In this document: positions 23,882-38,900 of the stretch, in pieces
Position numbering within the stretch: position 1 is the first letter of the stretch
Layout: each line of letters begins with the position of its first letter
DNA from: Kuschelorhynchus macadamiae
Taxonomy: Eukaryota > Arthropoda > Insecta > Coleoptera > Curculionidae
Reading direction: 5' to 3'
Assembly: GCA_030620095.1 (NCBI GenBank)
Contig: JAUTXW010000598.1
Span: forward strand, 1,947,001 to 2,011,000
DNA length: 64,000 nucleotides
The notes under the pieces: generated by a model
Database searches by the model: none
The model's input: the letters and a program-made list of their open reading frames with translations, nothing else
Told to the model about the DNA's origin: nothing
Made by a program: the position numbers and the translations under genes

Positions 23882-24730
23882 AAATTTACTAATACTGATA
23901 GGTATATAACATCCGACTCATTTCATTGCCGTCAACACAAAATGGCAGCATTTTATTTCTTAACACACAGGTTAGTCAATTTTCCATTAAGTTAAGAACG
24001 TTTTAACAATGAAATGAATCGGATTAAAAATATAGCTACAAGTAATGGATATAATGATAATTTTGAACATAAATTAGTAAATAGACATAAGCATAAGAAA
24101 ATGTTAAAATATGCCACTACTCTTCAAGCACCTGAAGCTCCCAAAAAGTTCATAGTAATCCCATATGATCCCAGATATACGAGAGGTCTAGAAAAAGTAT
24201 TCAAAAACGTAGGTTTTAGAGTAGCCTACAAAACGGAGAACAAATTGAAAAATTTCTTTGGAAACCCTAAAGACAAAGTCGATTTGAAGGAGAGGAGTGG
24301 CATCTATGAAATTAGCTGTAATGACTGCGGTCTAAAATATGTTGGGCAAACTAAACATTCGTTTTAAAGAACACATGGCACATTTAACATACGGAACAAC
24401 AGAATAGTCAAGCGTTGCCCAACATGCTTTGGAAAACAATCACCAAATAGGAATAAATAATCTCAAGTTGATTAAAAATGTATCTAATAGATTATTGGAT
24501 CCATTTAAGAGTATAGAAATAGTTAAATGCGGTAAGAAAGTGCCTATTCCCTATAATTCACTTTATTGTTTACTTGACACCAAGTGTGACCACATTTACC
24601 TATAAATAGTCTCGGTTAGGATAAGTTACTTTAGTTTATCTCATCTGCTGATGATGCTCACTTGGTTAGCGAAACGCGCGTCCAGAACGTAACAAGTTGT
24701 GGTGTAGTGTGGTTAGAACTCTTGTATTTC
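23882..24730 (+). pseudogene. PLE1 C-terminal part with GIY-YIG nuclease, and terminal repeat
   Basis: Directly after the hAT target duplication the Penelope frame continues with TDRYITSDSFHC. The long frame at 24014-24367 follows, ending in GIYEISCNDCGLKYVGQT, the GIY-YIG nuclease core that nicks the target DNA. A stop after HSF breaks it; the rest of the nuclease domain continues in another frame (EHMAHLTYG). The terminal repeat with the ribozyme-like motif follows. Confidence 0.85.
24625..24693 (+). ncRNA. hammerhead-ribozyme-like motif in PLE1 terminal repeat
   Basis: Core: CTGATGA (24648-24654), GAAAC (24671-24675), cleavage site GTC (24680-24682). Helix I: TCTG (24644-24647) pairs with CAGA (24683-24686), and GTTAC (24625-24629) with GTAAC (24689-24693). 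Helix II: GCT/AGC after one unpaired T at 24655. Helix III: ACG/CGT around a minimal loop. The extra T is a departure from the classical core and recurs in all three hammerhead-like motifs here. Confidence 0.58.
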
Positions 24731-25388
24731 GATCTATCTTTCACCACAGGTTCCAGTGTTAGGACTTTCTATGATTGTGTCAGATATTACAGTTTTTTAA
24801 ACTATTTTTGATGTCAAAAGAGGCTGTTTATACCATTATTTTTTATTTTATTGTACGCCGTCCTTGATAACGTGCAATAACTAACTATCACATTTATACG
24901 CTTTTTTTAGTCTATCTGCGAAGGATGTATCTTCAAATCAGCTTTCTTTTTTCAAACTGTAATACTATAACTTTAGAAATCTTGGTTAAACCTATTTTTG
25001 CCGCAAACATACAAAATCTGAGCGATCTATAAGACCCACAACCAAATTTTCGATTAAAAATGTTATTAGAATTGTGGAACAATTATTAACAAAAGAGAAA
25101 AGTAAATTTTTTCTGCACAAAATATACATTTCCACCATATTACACTTCACTAAGTGAGTAAACACCATTTTTATTCTATGAATAATAGAGCAAGCTTACT
25201 ATTGACATTAGATTTAGTGAATTTCAGCGCCGTCTCTATATTGTTTTTATGCCATAGATGACTAGATTAAAATTAAAAATTGCTGTTTTCTCTGTTATTT
25301 TGCACTTTAGGCAAAAATGATAAAGAACAAACATTCATTACATTTTTGACTGCCAATCGAATGAAGTAGACCTAACTTTGAACACTCT
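24731..25388. other. no supported gene
   Basis: AT-rich DNA without recognisable features between PLE1 and the AT microsatellites. Confidence 0.45.
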
Positions 25389-25402
25389 GTAGGGAAGCTG
25401 GG

Positions 25403-25507
<105 letters not shown>

Positions 25508-25520
25508 TATAAGTTATATA

Positions 25521-26344
<824 letters not shown>

Positions 26345-26695
26345 TACAATTTACTATAATTTATACATTGTAATATAATAATAATATATACTTTATAATA
26401 CTAATAGTACATGACTCATTAAATATTACATACATTTTCAGTTCAGGCAGGTATAACAATATTTTATAAGTTACACTGTTATTGTGACATTATTATCTAC
26501 AATCCAACTATTTATCTTTTTCCTAACTCTGGTATATGGTTTGCATTTATAGAAATCTGGTATGCTGTTATAGGTCCTGGGACCAACGTAACACATATGC
26601 TTTTGTGTAGTGCTGTATAACATTCTTGGAACATCTAAGGTTTTTCGGTTTCTATGTCTAGTTTGTACATTATGGTGAATATCATGATTATAATA

Positions 26696-29138
26696 CTATG
26701 TTTTTAACATGAACGTAACAACAACTTTGGTATACAATAATTTTAAGTCAAAGAGCTTGTACTCTTGAAACAGTAATACAGAAGGATATCTTTTATCTTT
26801 AAACAACATATTTTTAATGATACATTTTTGTGCTGAATTTAGTGATTTCATAATATTTAAGGATGCCAACCCCCAGACTACTAAGCCATAGCTTAGGATA
26901 GACTCGACCAGTGCACAGTAAACCTTTCTCAATGTCATGGTATTTAATATGGTCCTAAGTTGAAGAAATTTGTAAATCAGTTTACGAATTTTACCTGTAA
27001 CGTATTCTACATGTTTGTCCCAGCGTAAATACTGGTCCAAATATATCCCAAGGTACTTAACATGATCTTTTTTGGATATGAGAGTTGTGCATCTACAATT
27101 AGCTGAGCGGTCACATCCCGAGCCATGTACCGCAATAGTTTGCCTAAGAGGCTGTGTGCTCGCTGTCATTGAAAAGGTTACAAAATGTGTTTTGTCTATA
27201 TTAAGTGTTAGTAAACTCTTATCTAACCAGATTTTAATTGCACTTATGGCCACATCCTCTAGTCTAACTTGGTGTGTTCTGTTAGCTAAATATGAATGTA
27301 TTAATTTATACGCATGACCCCTTATGCCAATTCTATCCAGTCTCTGTAAGAGAATTCGATGTGACACAGTATCGAAGGCCTTTGACAAATCAAGGAAAAC
27401 ACCAAGACATTTTTTACCATTATTAAAACTTTTTACAATGTACTCCGTCACCCTACACAAGGCATTTTCTGTTCCAGCACTCTCCCGAAATCCATATTGA
27501 TTTGATGAAATTAATTTGTTAATGTTCCAAGAAATTATTTATCCTGAGTTTAATGCACTTTTCAATCAACTTACTTATACTGCTAGTTAGCGCAATGGGT
27601 CTATAATTGGTTGTTAATTTCTTGTTTCCAGATTTATATATATATAGGAAAGTACCTTCTGCAAAGATTAGATTTATCAGATGGTGGAGTGGTTTAATTA
27701 AATTCTTATAAAATCTTTTTATGATACAAGTTTTTACAGGATCATTACCTGACGCATTCGTTCTAAGGCTATTTATCTGCTGTAATAGTTCTTCTTGTGT
27801 AAGTGGAGCCAGGAAACACGTATTTGGATTCACCTTACCGGTCTCTGGCGACACCCGATTCATAGCAATATTTCCAGCAAGCTTTTTACCAATTTTACTA
27901 AAATAATTATTGAATTCATTGGAAATGTCTTTAGGACTTGTTAATTCAAGACCACTTTCAGATAAGATAGTTTTAATTATTTGACCAGAGTCATTTTGAT
28001 TAGTTATTTCTCTAATAGTATTCCAAGTTTTTCGTGGACAGCCAGAGTTTCTTAAGCTTATTCCTAAAGTTAGTATAATTTAATTTTGCATTTAAGCTGT
28101 TGGGATTGAGTGTTAATATTTTTTTTAACTTATTTCTCTTTCTAATAGAAACCAATAGACCTGCAGTGATCCATGGCTTTATACGATATTTTTTGTTTGA
28201 AATGGTAAACGAAATTGTCGAATCGGTAATATATTTATTGAGCTTTTGAAGTAAAGCATCTGTACAATCATTAACCGTTGTTTTATTTAGCACTTCTTGT
28301 CAGATCTCTGTGGCAACTAATGAACTTCGTAGTCTAATTTGTTAAAAACACCTGACTTGAGAGGGAGGTCTGTACTGATTGTCAGTCCCAATATTCAAAA
28401 TAATAGGGTAATGGTCAGATACATCAGTTATAACTACCGCTGAATTTATGTGTTTAACTTTAGAATTATTACATTTTATAAAACAATGATCAATACAGCT
28501 TCTTTGTTCCCCCTCTGCCAAGTAACTTCATTAATTTTAGAGCTGTACCCATATGAATATAAACAGTTAAGGTAGTCTTGTACATATTTGTCTTGTTGTT
28601 TCAGTAGATTTATGTTAATATCTCCAATGAATACACTTAAGTCAACATTACTGCTGCCATACTCTGTAAGCAAATTGTCTAGATTATCAACAAATTCGTC
28701 TCTATCTAAAGCATGCAATCTGTAGGTGCCAAACAGCTCAGCTGTAATAGCATTTTTATTGATAATGAGTTTTAAGAAGTTTGTATTATTAAATTTTATA
28801 ATGGAATGATCAACTATTAGATTACTCTTGACATAAAAAACAAAACCATCGCACCTATTTATAAAACATTCATTACTGAAAATTGTATAACCCGGTATTG
28901 CAAAATCTGTTATGTTATCCATAGGATGAGTCTCTGACATTGCCAAAATATCGAATGATTTATTACATGACTCTAAGTAAACAAGAAAATCATCCAGATT
29001 TCTATAGATGCTCCTTATGTTAACATGCAATAAGTCTATATCACAATTAGAATCCCTCAAAAAATTTATATCACTAACAAAATCAGAAATCTGAGTGTAA
29101 CCATTGTTATAATCGTCCAATATATTATTTAAAGCCAT
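26696..29138 (-). pseudogene. CR1-like ORF2: endonuclease and reverse transcriptase, deleted
   Basis: From ATG at 29138: the APE-type endonuclease with LLHVNIRSI, the SETH motif (usually SETW) and GDININL. A frameshift follows near 28480, and stops near 28310 in the linker. Another frame change lies at about 28040. The RT begins with TTNYRPIAL and LDLSKAFDTVSH. Between HQVRLEDVAIS and AIKIWLDKS the whole block that should hold GVPQG..LGP and the catalytic (F/Y)ADD is missing, an in-frame deletion. The C-terminal part is intact to 26696. The copy is catalytically dead. Confidence 0.88.
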
Positions 29139-29213
29139 TATAGTTTCTTAATATTAGCCTACAAATATACATAAAACGAAAGAAATTAAAAGAAGAAAGA
29201 TAAGTGTTAAGAT

Positions 29214-30128
29214 CTAATTAAGTAAGTCGTTTAAGAATGTCTCATTTTTAATAACAACAACTGCATCACCATCGTTCCTTCTTGCCAGAATCCTACCATC
29301 TCTATGCCAGATGTATTTGAAACCAACGGATCTCAAACTTTTAGCCTTTTTAAAAAGATTATAAGCCTCCCTAGTAAGCTCTTCATCCACAAAAATTGGG
29401 TTTGTGGATTCTCCCAAGGAACAGTTTTTAATAGTAAGCTTACCCTTTTTTGCTCTGGCCTTTAATATTTCCTGCTTCTTCTCCATTGATCCCAATGAAA
29501 TGACAAGATTGACCCCATCCTTGCTTTTAAAATGCTGTATATTTGAAATGTCCTCTTGGGATACCTTGACATCAATTGAAGTAAAAAGCCTCGAAACACA
29601 GCTTAAAGTTGCTGCCTTGTCATCTACGTTGCATTGCAAACTATAGACACGAATATTTGATTTGATCTTATTGGTTTCTTGACTATTAAGAGCTTGTTTA
29701 AGCTTCTCAACTTCTTGCTTTAGCCAGCGGTTATCCCTCGAAACTTCTGTGAGAGCTTCTGTTATTACCATATTTCGTTTTTTCTCGTCCTCGTACTTTT
29801 CATTAAGAAAATCCATGGATTTTCTGAGCTCTCGAACCTCCGCTTGCAATGATTTCATTAATGATTTAAGCTCTAGATCGTCTACAGAATGAAGAGTACT
29901 TGGTGCCAAAGACGGCCGGGAAAATGATGAAGATGATCGACGATTACTACTTTCTATTTCGCAGTCCCTACATTTCCAAGACCTCTCGGCTGCCATTAGT
30001 TTAGCCTCAATTTCAGTAATATTGCCACATTCAATATGAAAATAGGCTTGGCATACACCGCATTGCAGCCTTAATTTATTTTTGCCAATATTTTTAGTAC
30101 AAGACTTGCAAAATTTGTTTGCTCCCAT
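29214..30128 (-). CDS. CR1-like ORF1 protein with PHD finger and coiled coil
   Basis: 304 residues from the ATG at 30128 (an earlier in-frame TTG was not chosen). Residues 5-52 are a PHD-type zinc finger: CKSC, CGVC, HIEC and CRDC supply the Cys/His ligands. Residues about 85-145 (LMKSLQAEVRELRKSMDFLN onward) are coiled coil. A C-terminal domain with SNIRVYSL and YIWHRDGRILARRNDG resembles the RNA-binding half of LINE ORF1 proteins. PHD-containing ORF1 proteins are known in the CR1/L2 group, where they bind element RNA. The frame is uninterrupted although ORF2 is broken. Confidence 0.85.
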   Translation of the reverse strand: MGANKFCKSCTKNIGKNKLRLQCGVCQAYFHIECGNITEIEAKLMAAERSWKCRDCEIESSNRRSSSSFSRPSLAPSTLHSVDDLELKSLMKSLQAEVRELRKSMDFLNEKYEDEKKRNMVITEALTEVSRDNRWLKQEVEKLKQALNSQETNKIKSNIRVYSLQCNVDDKAATLSCVSRLFTSIDVKVSQEDISNIQHFKSKDGVNLVISLGSMEKKQEILKARAKKGKLTIKNCSLGESTNPIFVDEELTREAYNLFKKAKSLRSVGFKYIWHRDGRILARRNDGDAVVVIKNETFLNDLLN

Positions 30129-30634
30129 ATTTAATGTTAGTATTGGCAATGCCGCTTCCTAAGTTTACTAAAATCTCGTCCGGGCTACAGTTCTAATACA
30201 GGGTCCAAAGGTCAATTCTCGATACCGGTGAATGGAATTCGCAGTGTTTGGTAATAAATTGAATAAATAAGTGTGGTTTTAACTCACCAGCCTTTTTCAC
30301 AATCGACAAAAATGTTCTTGTCAGTAAAGACAGCGATTTATTTTATCCAATATAGCAAAAAAATACTTTAATTTTACAGAGAGTAAAAATATACGATAGT
30401 TTAGTTTACGGCTCAATGTTCAATGGCTCAAAATATATATATATGTTGATTTTTACTCCTTCACGGATGGAAAAATACAATGTGTTTTCATTCCGGGTGT
30501 ACATCCGTTCGCTACTGTCGTTCTGAAAAGAACAGTTTTGCTGACGTTTCGCCAAAATCTCATTTGGCATTTTCGAAGCTTTCATTCTCGCGTCCGAATA
30601 GAGACTGAAGTGTTGGTGACTGCGACGCTTCCTT

Positions 30635-32984
30635 TTATACCCCCACTCGGGGCCGAAGGTTATATCTGCGCAGGCGTTGGTCGTTATTTATGTTTTCCGG
30701 ATGGTGCTGTTGTTGTTGCGCTAATTGCGCTTGAGTTTTTGCGATTTTAGATTTGTCGATTATTGTCTTCCATACTGTTGGTAGTTTTAATGGTTCGTCC
30801 CTTTTATTTAAATCACCTTGCTTTTCAATTTCTATGGCTTCTCGGATTATTCTGGTTTTATAATGTTCTATATTGGCAATCTCCCTACACCCATCGAAAT
30901 TTATTTTATGGCCGGTTTCCTGATGATGTAGGAATAAAGCTGAGGTTGTTTGTTTATTTCTGATGCTGAGTTTATGCTCTTCCACTCTTGCTGATATTCG
31001 CCTGTTAGTTTGCCCTACGTACAACTTTTCACAGTCCTGGCACGGAATACTGTACACTCCGTGGTTTTCCAGTTTGATTATATCTTTTGGGTTTCCGAGT
31101 AGTTTACCTATAGTTGTTTGTGGCTTGTGTATTGTTTGTATGTTGTGTTTCCTCAGAATTCTTCCGATTCTGTCTGTTGTGCCTTTTACATATGGTAAGA
31201 CTACTCGTTGCTTTCCCGGTTCATATCTTTTGTTGTTCGTTGTTCGGGAAACTTGTGCATTAATAGCTTTCTCTATGGTGCGATTTGTGTAGCCATTTTT
31301 CTTTAAAGCACTAGATATTACCTTAAGTTCGTTTTGTCTCGTCTGTGTTTCAGTTAGTCGCACGGATCTAGATATTAGAGTATTTGCCACAGCTTGAATT
31401 TGTGCTGGGTGATGATGTGATTTTGCATTTAAATATCTGTCTGTATGTGTTGGTTTTCTATAAACGGTATATTCGAAATGTCCGTTATGCAGTTTTGGGA
31501 CCAAAACATCTAAAAACGGTAGTTTGTTGTTTTCCTCTAACTCTAGAGTAAATTGTATTCTGGGGTGGATTGAATTTACGTGAGTCAGAAATTTTTCGAG
31601 CTCTGCATGACCATGTTGCCATATAATAAATATGTCATCCACATAACGAATCCATAATTTGGGTTTAAAACTTGCTTTCTCAAGAGCTTCTTTCTCGAGG
31701 TATATCATAAATAAATTCGCGACTACTGGTGATAGCGAGGACCCCATTGGAGCACCATCCATTTGTTTATACATTTGCCCGTTGAAAGAAAAATAAGTAT
31801 TTTTGAGGCAATGCTCCGAGAGTTCTATTATATGTGCCTGGAAATCCTCGTTCATAGCAATCTTGTCCAATGCTTCGTCGATGGGAATACTGGGATATAA
31901 CGATTTGACATCTAGGCTTGCTATGATATCGTTTTTTTCAAGAACGATATCTCGTATAATTCGAGTGAAATGCTCCGAGTTTTTTACAAATGAATCAGCT
32001 TTTTCTACAGTTGGTTGCATAATTTCAGAAAGGTATTTCTCCAGTTTTTGTAGCGGCGAATTAACAGCACTAACAATAGGTCTGATAGGTGCCCCTGGTT
32101 TGTGTATTTTTGGTAAACCATAGAGTTTAGGACATCTGCTCGACTTTTCCCGTGGTATGATTTTTTGTTGAATTTCGGGGTTTATTGGTGAACTTTTTAT
32201 TTTATTTTTAGTTGTTTTTTCTAGGTACGTTGTCGGGTCCCTTGGAACAGGCCTATAACAATTGTCTTGTAGGATATCCTGCATTTTTTGTACGTAATCT
32301 TGAGTATTCATAACCACAGTTGCGTTCCCTTTATCTGCTGGAAGGATTGTGATGTTTTTATTTTTTCGGAGGTTTATTAGGGCCCTTTGTTCAGTGGCAT
32401 TTAGGTTTTGTTTTGGTGTTTTGCTTGATCTTAAAATTCTTGCCACCTCTTGTCGAATCTCCTCTGCTTTTGTTTCTTCAGAGGAGTCAAGGATAGCTTC
32501 CACTCCAGCTATTATTTCTTCTTTAGGGATTTCCTTAGGAGATATCGCAAAATTAAAACCCTTACTCAGTACGGATTTTTCACTTTCTGAGAGACTGTAG
32601 GATGATATATTATGTACTAATTTATCGACGTCTACTGACGATCTTTGTGGCTGACTCGACTTTCTTAGAAGATTGTCATACTTTTTCGAAAGTTTATCTG
32701 TCTTAATATTCTTATTTGTTTCTGTTCGCCAAAAAGCCAAAGTTTCTATGCGATTCCACAATAAAGGGTGAATGATGTTACTTAATTTAAGGTGTAACTT
32801 TAAAAGTTCTTTCTCTGTCTCGGCTAGTTGTTTTCTAGTTTGATGGATTTGTTCTTTTAATAGCGCCTTACTAGCATTTTGAAGTATGGTGTTAGTCTTT
32901 CTAGTTTTAGTATGATAAGACAACCGTGTAAAAGTAGGAAGTAAATCGCTGTCACGACACTTAATTTGAAAGGTTAGATCATCA
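30635..32984 (-). CDS. PLE2 Penelope-like protein: RT plus GIY-YIG endonuclease, uninterrupted
   Basis: An open frame of 836 codons ends at 30635. Its first 55 codons (32981-33145) come from the inverted arm read antisense, so I start the real protein at the junction. Numbered on the 836-residue frame: DKGNATVV at 271, LPKIHKPGAPIRPIVS at 344, LDVKSLYPSIP at 411 (catalytic Asp), MDGAPMGSSLSP at 462, RYVDDIF at 500 (catalytic Asp pair), LPFLDVLV at 542, YRKPTHTDRY at 562. The GIY-YIG nuclease is at 696-730 (GVYSIP to YVGQTNRRI..R..EH) with CQDC. The true N terminus is missing. Penelope elements prime on nicked DNA in the nucleus. It is the best-preserved retroelement enzyme in the window. Confidence 0.88.
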
Positions 32985-33858
<874 letters not shown>

Positions 33859-33919
33859 CCAGTTGATTTGTATGTAATACTTGATTTTTATGCACAATTT
33901 CCGGTAAATTGAACAAGTA

Positions 33920-34165
33920 ATTTTTTAGGAATATTTTTTTTTAATATATTTCATTAGGCCGCCATTTTGTTACGACGATTTTCACCAAAATGTAGCCATT
34001 TCATCCCCTTTATAAACCATGATTTTTTGACCATATTTTGAATTCAATCAAAATAGTTTTTGAGCTATGCCGCGGACAGATGTACTTATGGAATTAAGAA
34101 AACACGTTTTTTTTTTGTATCTAGGGATCCTAAATCGCGAAGATCTGTAAAACCCTGGGTGATTT
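33920..34165 (+). repeat. dispersed repeat (family of 5560-6180)
   Basis: Carries the gccgccattttgtt, tttcaccaaaatgta, agctatgccgcggacaga and ctagggatccta blocks. From 34166 to 34562 I see no feature. Confidence 0.6.
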
Positions 34166-35914
34166 TTTCTCCATTCCTCATAGTTTTTGTTTGCTGAAAT
34201 TGAGTTTGAAAAAAAAAATAGTTTTTCTTTGTTAGATTATTCAAAAAGCATTTTAAATTATAAATACAAAATAATATTTACTCGGGTCATTGCGAAATTT
34301 ATCCGTAAGGTTCCTAATGGCCCGAAACAAGGGGAGAGGAAAATTCTGCATGACTTTAAATTACTTTATCTCGAAAACTGTTACATATCCGAAAAAAACC
34401 AAATTAACCTTTTTTTTTTGTAGGTAATGATCTGCCTTATAATTTCAGTAGAATAATTTTGTAATATTTTAGAATATATTGGAAAAACAAGTTTTTTTTT
34501 TCTTATTGGCCAATTTTTTTTGTGAATTAGGCGGCCTACGTGTGCGCACTCTTAAAAAGCCCCTCGAGAGCAGGTGTCTGCAGTCCATGGAAGCAAGGGA
34601 AGCAGTGCTTCCACAAAAAAAATACAAAACATCTTCTAAAATGTAATTTTTGAAATAGGAAACCATTAATTTAGTTTATATTAAAAATGCTAAAATATTA
34701 TCTTAATTATCCCAGCCACAATAGAATATCGAATAGAACCTATGCGGGCCGCTAGCATCTCTGTAGCCAAGTTCTGTATGCTTGATTTCCTGTGAATCGA
34801 GCCAGAGGTTATTGATCTTTCCACCGGCTGTTTGCAATTTTTGCATTTCAGTCGCGTGCTTTAAGTGGGGGCGGAAGCTATCGTTGGAGTAGGTTCTTTG
34901 TTTCAACGGCTATCCGTGTGTTGTGTGATACGTACGTCGCGTCGTGCATGGTGCGATATGGAAAAGAATAATACGGACGTGGATATGCAAATACCGTCAA
35001 TTTCGGCTGTCGGTAATAACGTTGAAAATGTTGGAGAATTTAGTAAGAAGAGTGTGTATGAATGTGTGCTGTGTGTCTTAATAATAAAGGGATTTTCAAC
35101 ATTAAACTTCGCTGATAAGCTTCAAATAATTTCCAAAGGAAGGCCAAAACCGCCTATGAAAAATTTAACCACAAAAATGAAAAACTGTATTAGACATGTT
35201 TATCCGGAAAATATAAGTAAATTATTTTGTTGGCCATGTTTACTTTTTGAAAATGAAAAAGGTCTCTGGAATAAAACTGGTTTTTTTGATTTAAACAATT
35301 TCTATAAAGCTATAAAAAGGCACATTATGTCCAAAGCGCATTTGCAGGCCGCCATAAAAGAAAAAGTCTTCGGCAAAACCAGAACTGAACACGCCCCTAA
35401 TAAACAGTTGGAAATTAGTCACCGCTAACACGATGAACTAGTCGATAAAAATAGGCAAATATTAAGAAGACTTATCGATGTTGTTTGTTTTCTCGGACAG
35501 CACGAATTGGAATTTAGAGGTCATGACGAAACAAGGGTTTCTTCAAATAGAGGAAATTTTCAAGACTTACTTAGTTTAATGGCTAAATACGATGATTGCT
35601 TAAAAAATCATTTAGAGCAGTTTAGCGTTTTTCGCTGTTGCAACCATTATTCTAAAAAGAATTAAGCAGGAGATTGGCGACGCGCGGTTCATTGCTATTG
35701 TTCTGGACGAAACAACTGATATCACTAATTTTAGCCAATTATCTACAGTAATACGCTACGTTAAAACAGACGGAATGTGTCCGAAAATCGTACAGCAGAA
35801 GCATTATATACCGTAGTTTATAGCGTTACTAAAGAAATTATTGGAGAGAAAAAATGAGTTGCTCAAAGCTATGATGGAGCTGCAGTGATGGCACGACAAT
35901 TAGGGGGTCTGGTT

Positions 35915-38900
35915 GCTGCAGAGAGTAGACACAGATGATGATAGACTTAGCTCTGAAAGGTCAAAGAAGCTGAATGAAAACCCGGATTCGAATTTTCAGC
36001 GCTTCACAATGAGAAACCCCGTAATTTAGTTAGAAAATGTAACCAAAATTTTTTTTATACTGTACTTCATCTAAATATTCAATGTCTGCGGAACAAAATC
36101 TTAGAACTAGAGACTTATTTACTTGAACACCATATTGATTTTATTTGTTTAAATGAACACTGGATGACTGATGCTGAATTAGATTGCTTGCATATTTGTC
36201 AATATTCTTTGATTTCTTTTTTTGCCAGAAGTAAAATGATACATGGTGGGGTTTCTATCATGGTTCGTAAGGACTATGACAATGTAAAAAGGGTAAGTTG
36301 TGATCTTTCATTGGAGCAGCATTTTGAAGTTGCGGGAGTTTCAGGTAACAACTTTCAATTAATAACGATTTATAGGTCACCAAAGGGCGACATTGACATC
36401 TTCTTTGAAAGAATTTCTTCACTTCTTGACAAACTTAACCTTAGGAAAATTTTTATTATAACGGGTGATTTTAATGTCAGGTTTGACGAAAGGGATAAAA
36501 GTGCTTTTGGCTTAATAAATATTTTTGAGTCATATGGACTGCATCCTACTAATTTTACACCAATTAGAAATTCTTCATGTTTAGATAATATTTTTACAAA
36601 TATTTCTCCAAATGCCAACACTTATACTATGAGCTTAAGCAAGTTAAAAATATCTGATCACAAGGGATTAGAATTCACATTTAAAATTAATACAAAAAAA
36701 ATATTGCCATCGCTAAGGATTCTTTATAGACCAATAACCGACGAAGGATTAAAACAATTTTATGATCTCTTGGAATATACTAATTGGGGCTTTGTAAAGG
36801 AGACTTCCTTAGAGGCCAGTCATAAGTTTGAATGTTTTAATAATACTATAGTAGAATGTTTTGAACAGTGTTTTCCTTACAAATCAAAATTGTTAAGAAG
36901 GAGAGAAAAAAAGATAAATTGGTTTAATGATGAACTGAGAATGATGCGTGATTTTCTGAATTTTTTGATTGATGTAAATAAAACAAATCCAAATCTAATA
37001 ACACAGCAAACAATAAAAAAATATCGTTCATTATATCGTGTAAGCCTTCAAAAAACAAAAGTTAAAGCTCATGACGAATATATTGGCGGGTCGGTGAATA
37101 TTCAAAAGGCTTGTTGGGAAATAGTAAATAGTCCCAAAGTAAAACAAAAACAATTAACGCCATATTTATTGACTGCCTCTGATTTTAACAATTTTTTTAC
37201 AAATATTGCAGAAAGGATAACATCTAAATTTCCTGAAACTAAAAAGAGTGACAGTAATGCCTCCATAGCTAATGGTTTATTCACATTTAGAGAGGTCACT
37301 TATAATGAAGTCAGGGAAGTGGTAGCTAAAATGAAAAACAAAAGATGTTTTGATGTTTACAATATCAATATCAAACTAATAAAGACAGTTATAAATGTAA
37401 TATTGTCACCACTAACAAACTTAATCAATGCATGTATTGGCCAGGGAGTTTATCCAGATGTACTTAAAATCTCCAAAGTAATACCAATCTATAAGAAAGG
37501 TGATCATGAAGATTTATCTAACTATAGGCCTATATCTTTAGTTCCAACTTTTAGTAAAATTTTTTAAGCCATATTAAAGAATCAAATAAATGAATATTTT
37601 GACTGTAATAACCTTTTTAACAAGTGCCAATTTGGCTTTAGAAAAGAAAAATCCACTACCCTTGCCATTAATAATTTAACAATAGCAATAGTACAAGCAT
37701 TTGAGCAGAGCCGCTTTTGTACAGCAATGCTATATGATTTGACTAAAGCATTTGACTGTGCCTCCCACATTATATTACTAGAGAAATTAAAAAAATATAA
37801 TTTCAGTGACTCAAGCATATCTTTATAGAGTCATATTTGGCAGGCCGACAACAGTTTGTCACATGGGCGGGAAATAGCTCTACTCTTTTGCCAGTAAAAC
37901 ACGGGGTACCACAGGGTTCAGTTTTAGGACCCATTCTATTTACTATTTACGTAAATGACTTACCCGAGTCCGACTCATCTTTATTTACACTGTTTGCAGA
38001 CGACACAACGGTGCTTGTGAGTGGTGCAAATAGTGTTGAACTTGCGGATAGGGTTTTAGCAGCTGAGGCTAGTGTTAATCGCTGGTTTGCTGTGAATCGA
38101 CTAATTGTAAATAAGGAAAAGAGCCAACGGTTAACTTTTTCGATACGTAATAATGTTCAGGAAAAACAGGAGGCAGTTAAGTTGTTGGGTTTGTATCTAG
38201 ATCCTTTATTATCTTGGGAGGCCCACGTTGAGTATTTGGCTAAAAAATTGACAAAGGCGGTTTATCTTTTGCGAAATTCGAAAAATACTCTCTCACTCAG
38301 ATACCTGAAAATTTCTTATTATGGCACATTTCATGCGAGTATGGCTTACGGGATAGTGAATTGGGGTCACTCTACCCATGCTAAAAAAATCTTTGCAATA
38401 CAAAGACGCTGTATTAGAGTAATGATGGGGCTTGGCTACCGTGATGAATGTAGGTATGCCTTTGGAGAACTAGGAATTTTAACGTTACCTTCCCTTTTCT
38501 GCCTTAAATGCTTAACTTTTTTTAGAGTAAATTTAAACATGTACAGAAATCATAGCAACACGCATCCATATAGTACAAGAAACTGTCAGAATTATACTTA
38601 TAAATATCTACGTCTTAGCCGATCCCGTAACGCAACTTCTTACTACGGTATCAAATTCTTTAATATGTTGCCCCATTCAATTAGGATTTTGTTTCCCACT
38701 CAATTTAAGAACAGACTTAAAATTTATTTTCAACAAAATGTATTTTATTCACTGGACGAGATATGTGCAAGCAATTTTGAACACATCTAAGACAAATTAT
38801 ATGTGAATTTTTAGATGCTATATTTTTATATTTGAATATCTGTTTGTATTTGTTTTAATTTTTTAATACCCTAGTATTGATTTATTGCTTGTTAAATGTT

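Larger units (their letters stand above)
26400..30150 (-). mobile_element. CR1-like LINE (non-LTR retrotransposon)
   Basis: Two ORFs in the order ORF1 then ORF2 on the minus strand. The 3' untranslated part runs towards the AT-rich run at 26340. End points are approximate because no target duplication could be defined. The region 30150-30430 upstream of ORF1 is probably 5' untranslated sequence with no gene. Confidence 0.85.

Noticed and set aside
30763..30963. Plus-strand 66-codon hydrophobic frame
   Set aside because: Antisense of the PLE2 C-terminal coding end; same sequence gives the false N terminus at 33145.
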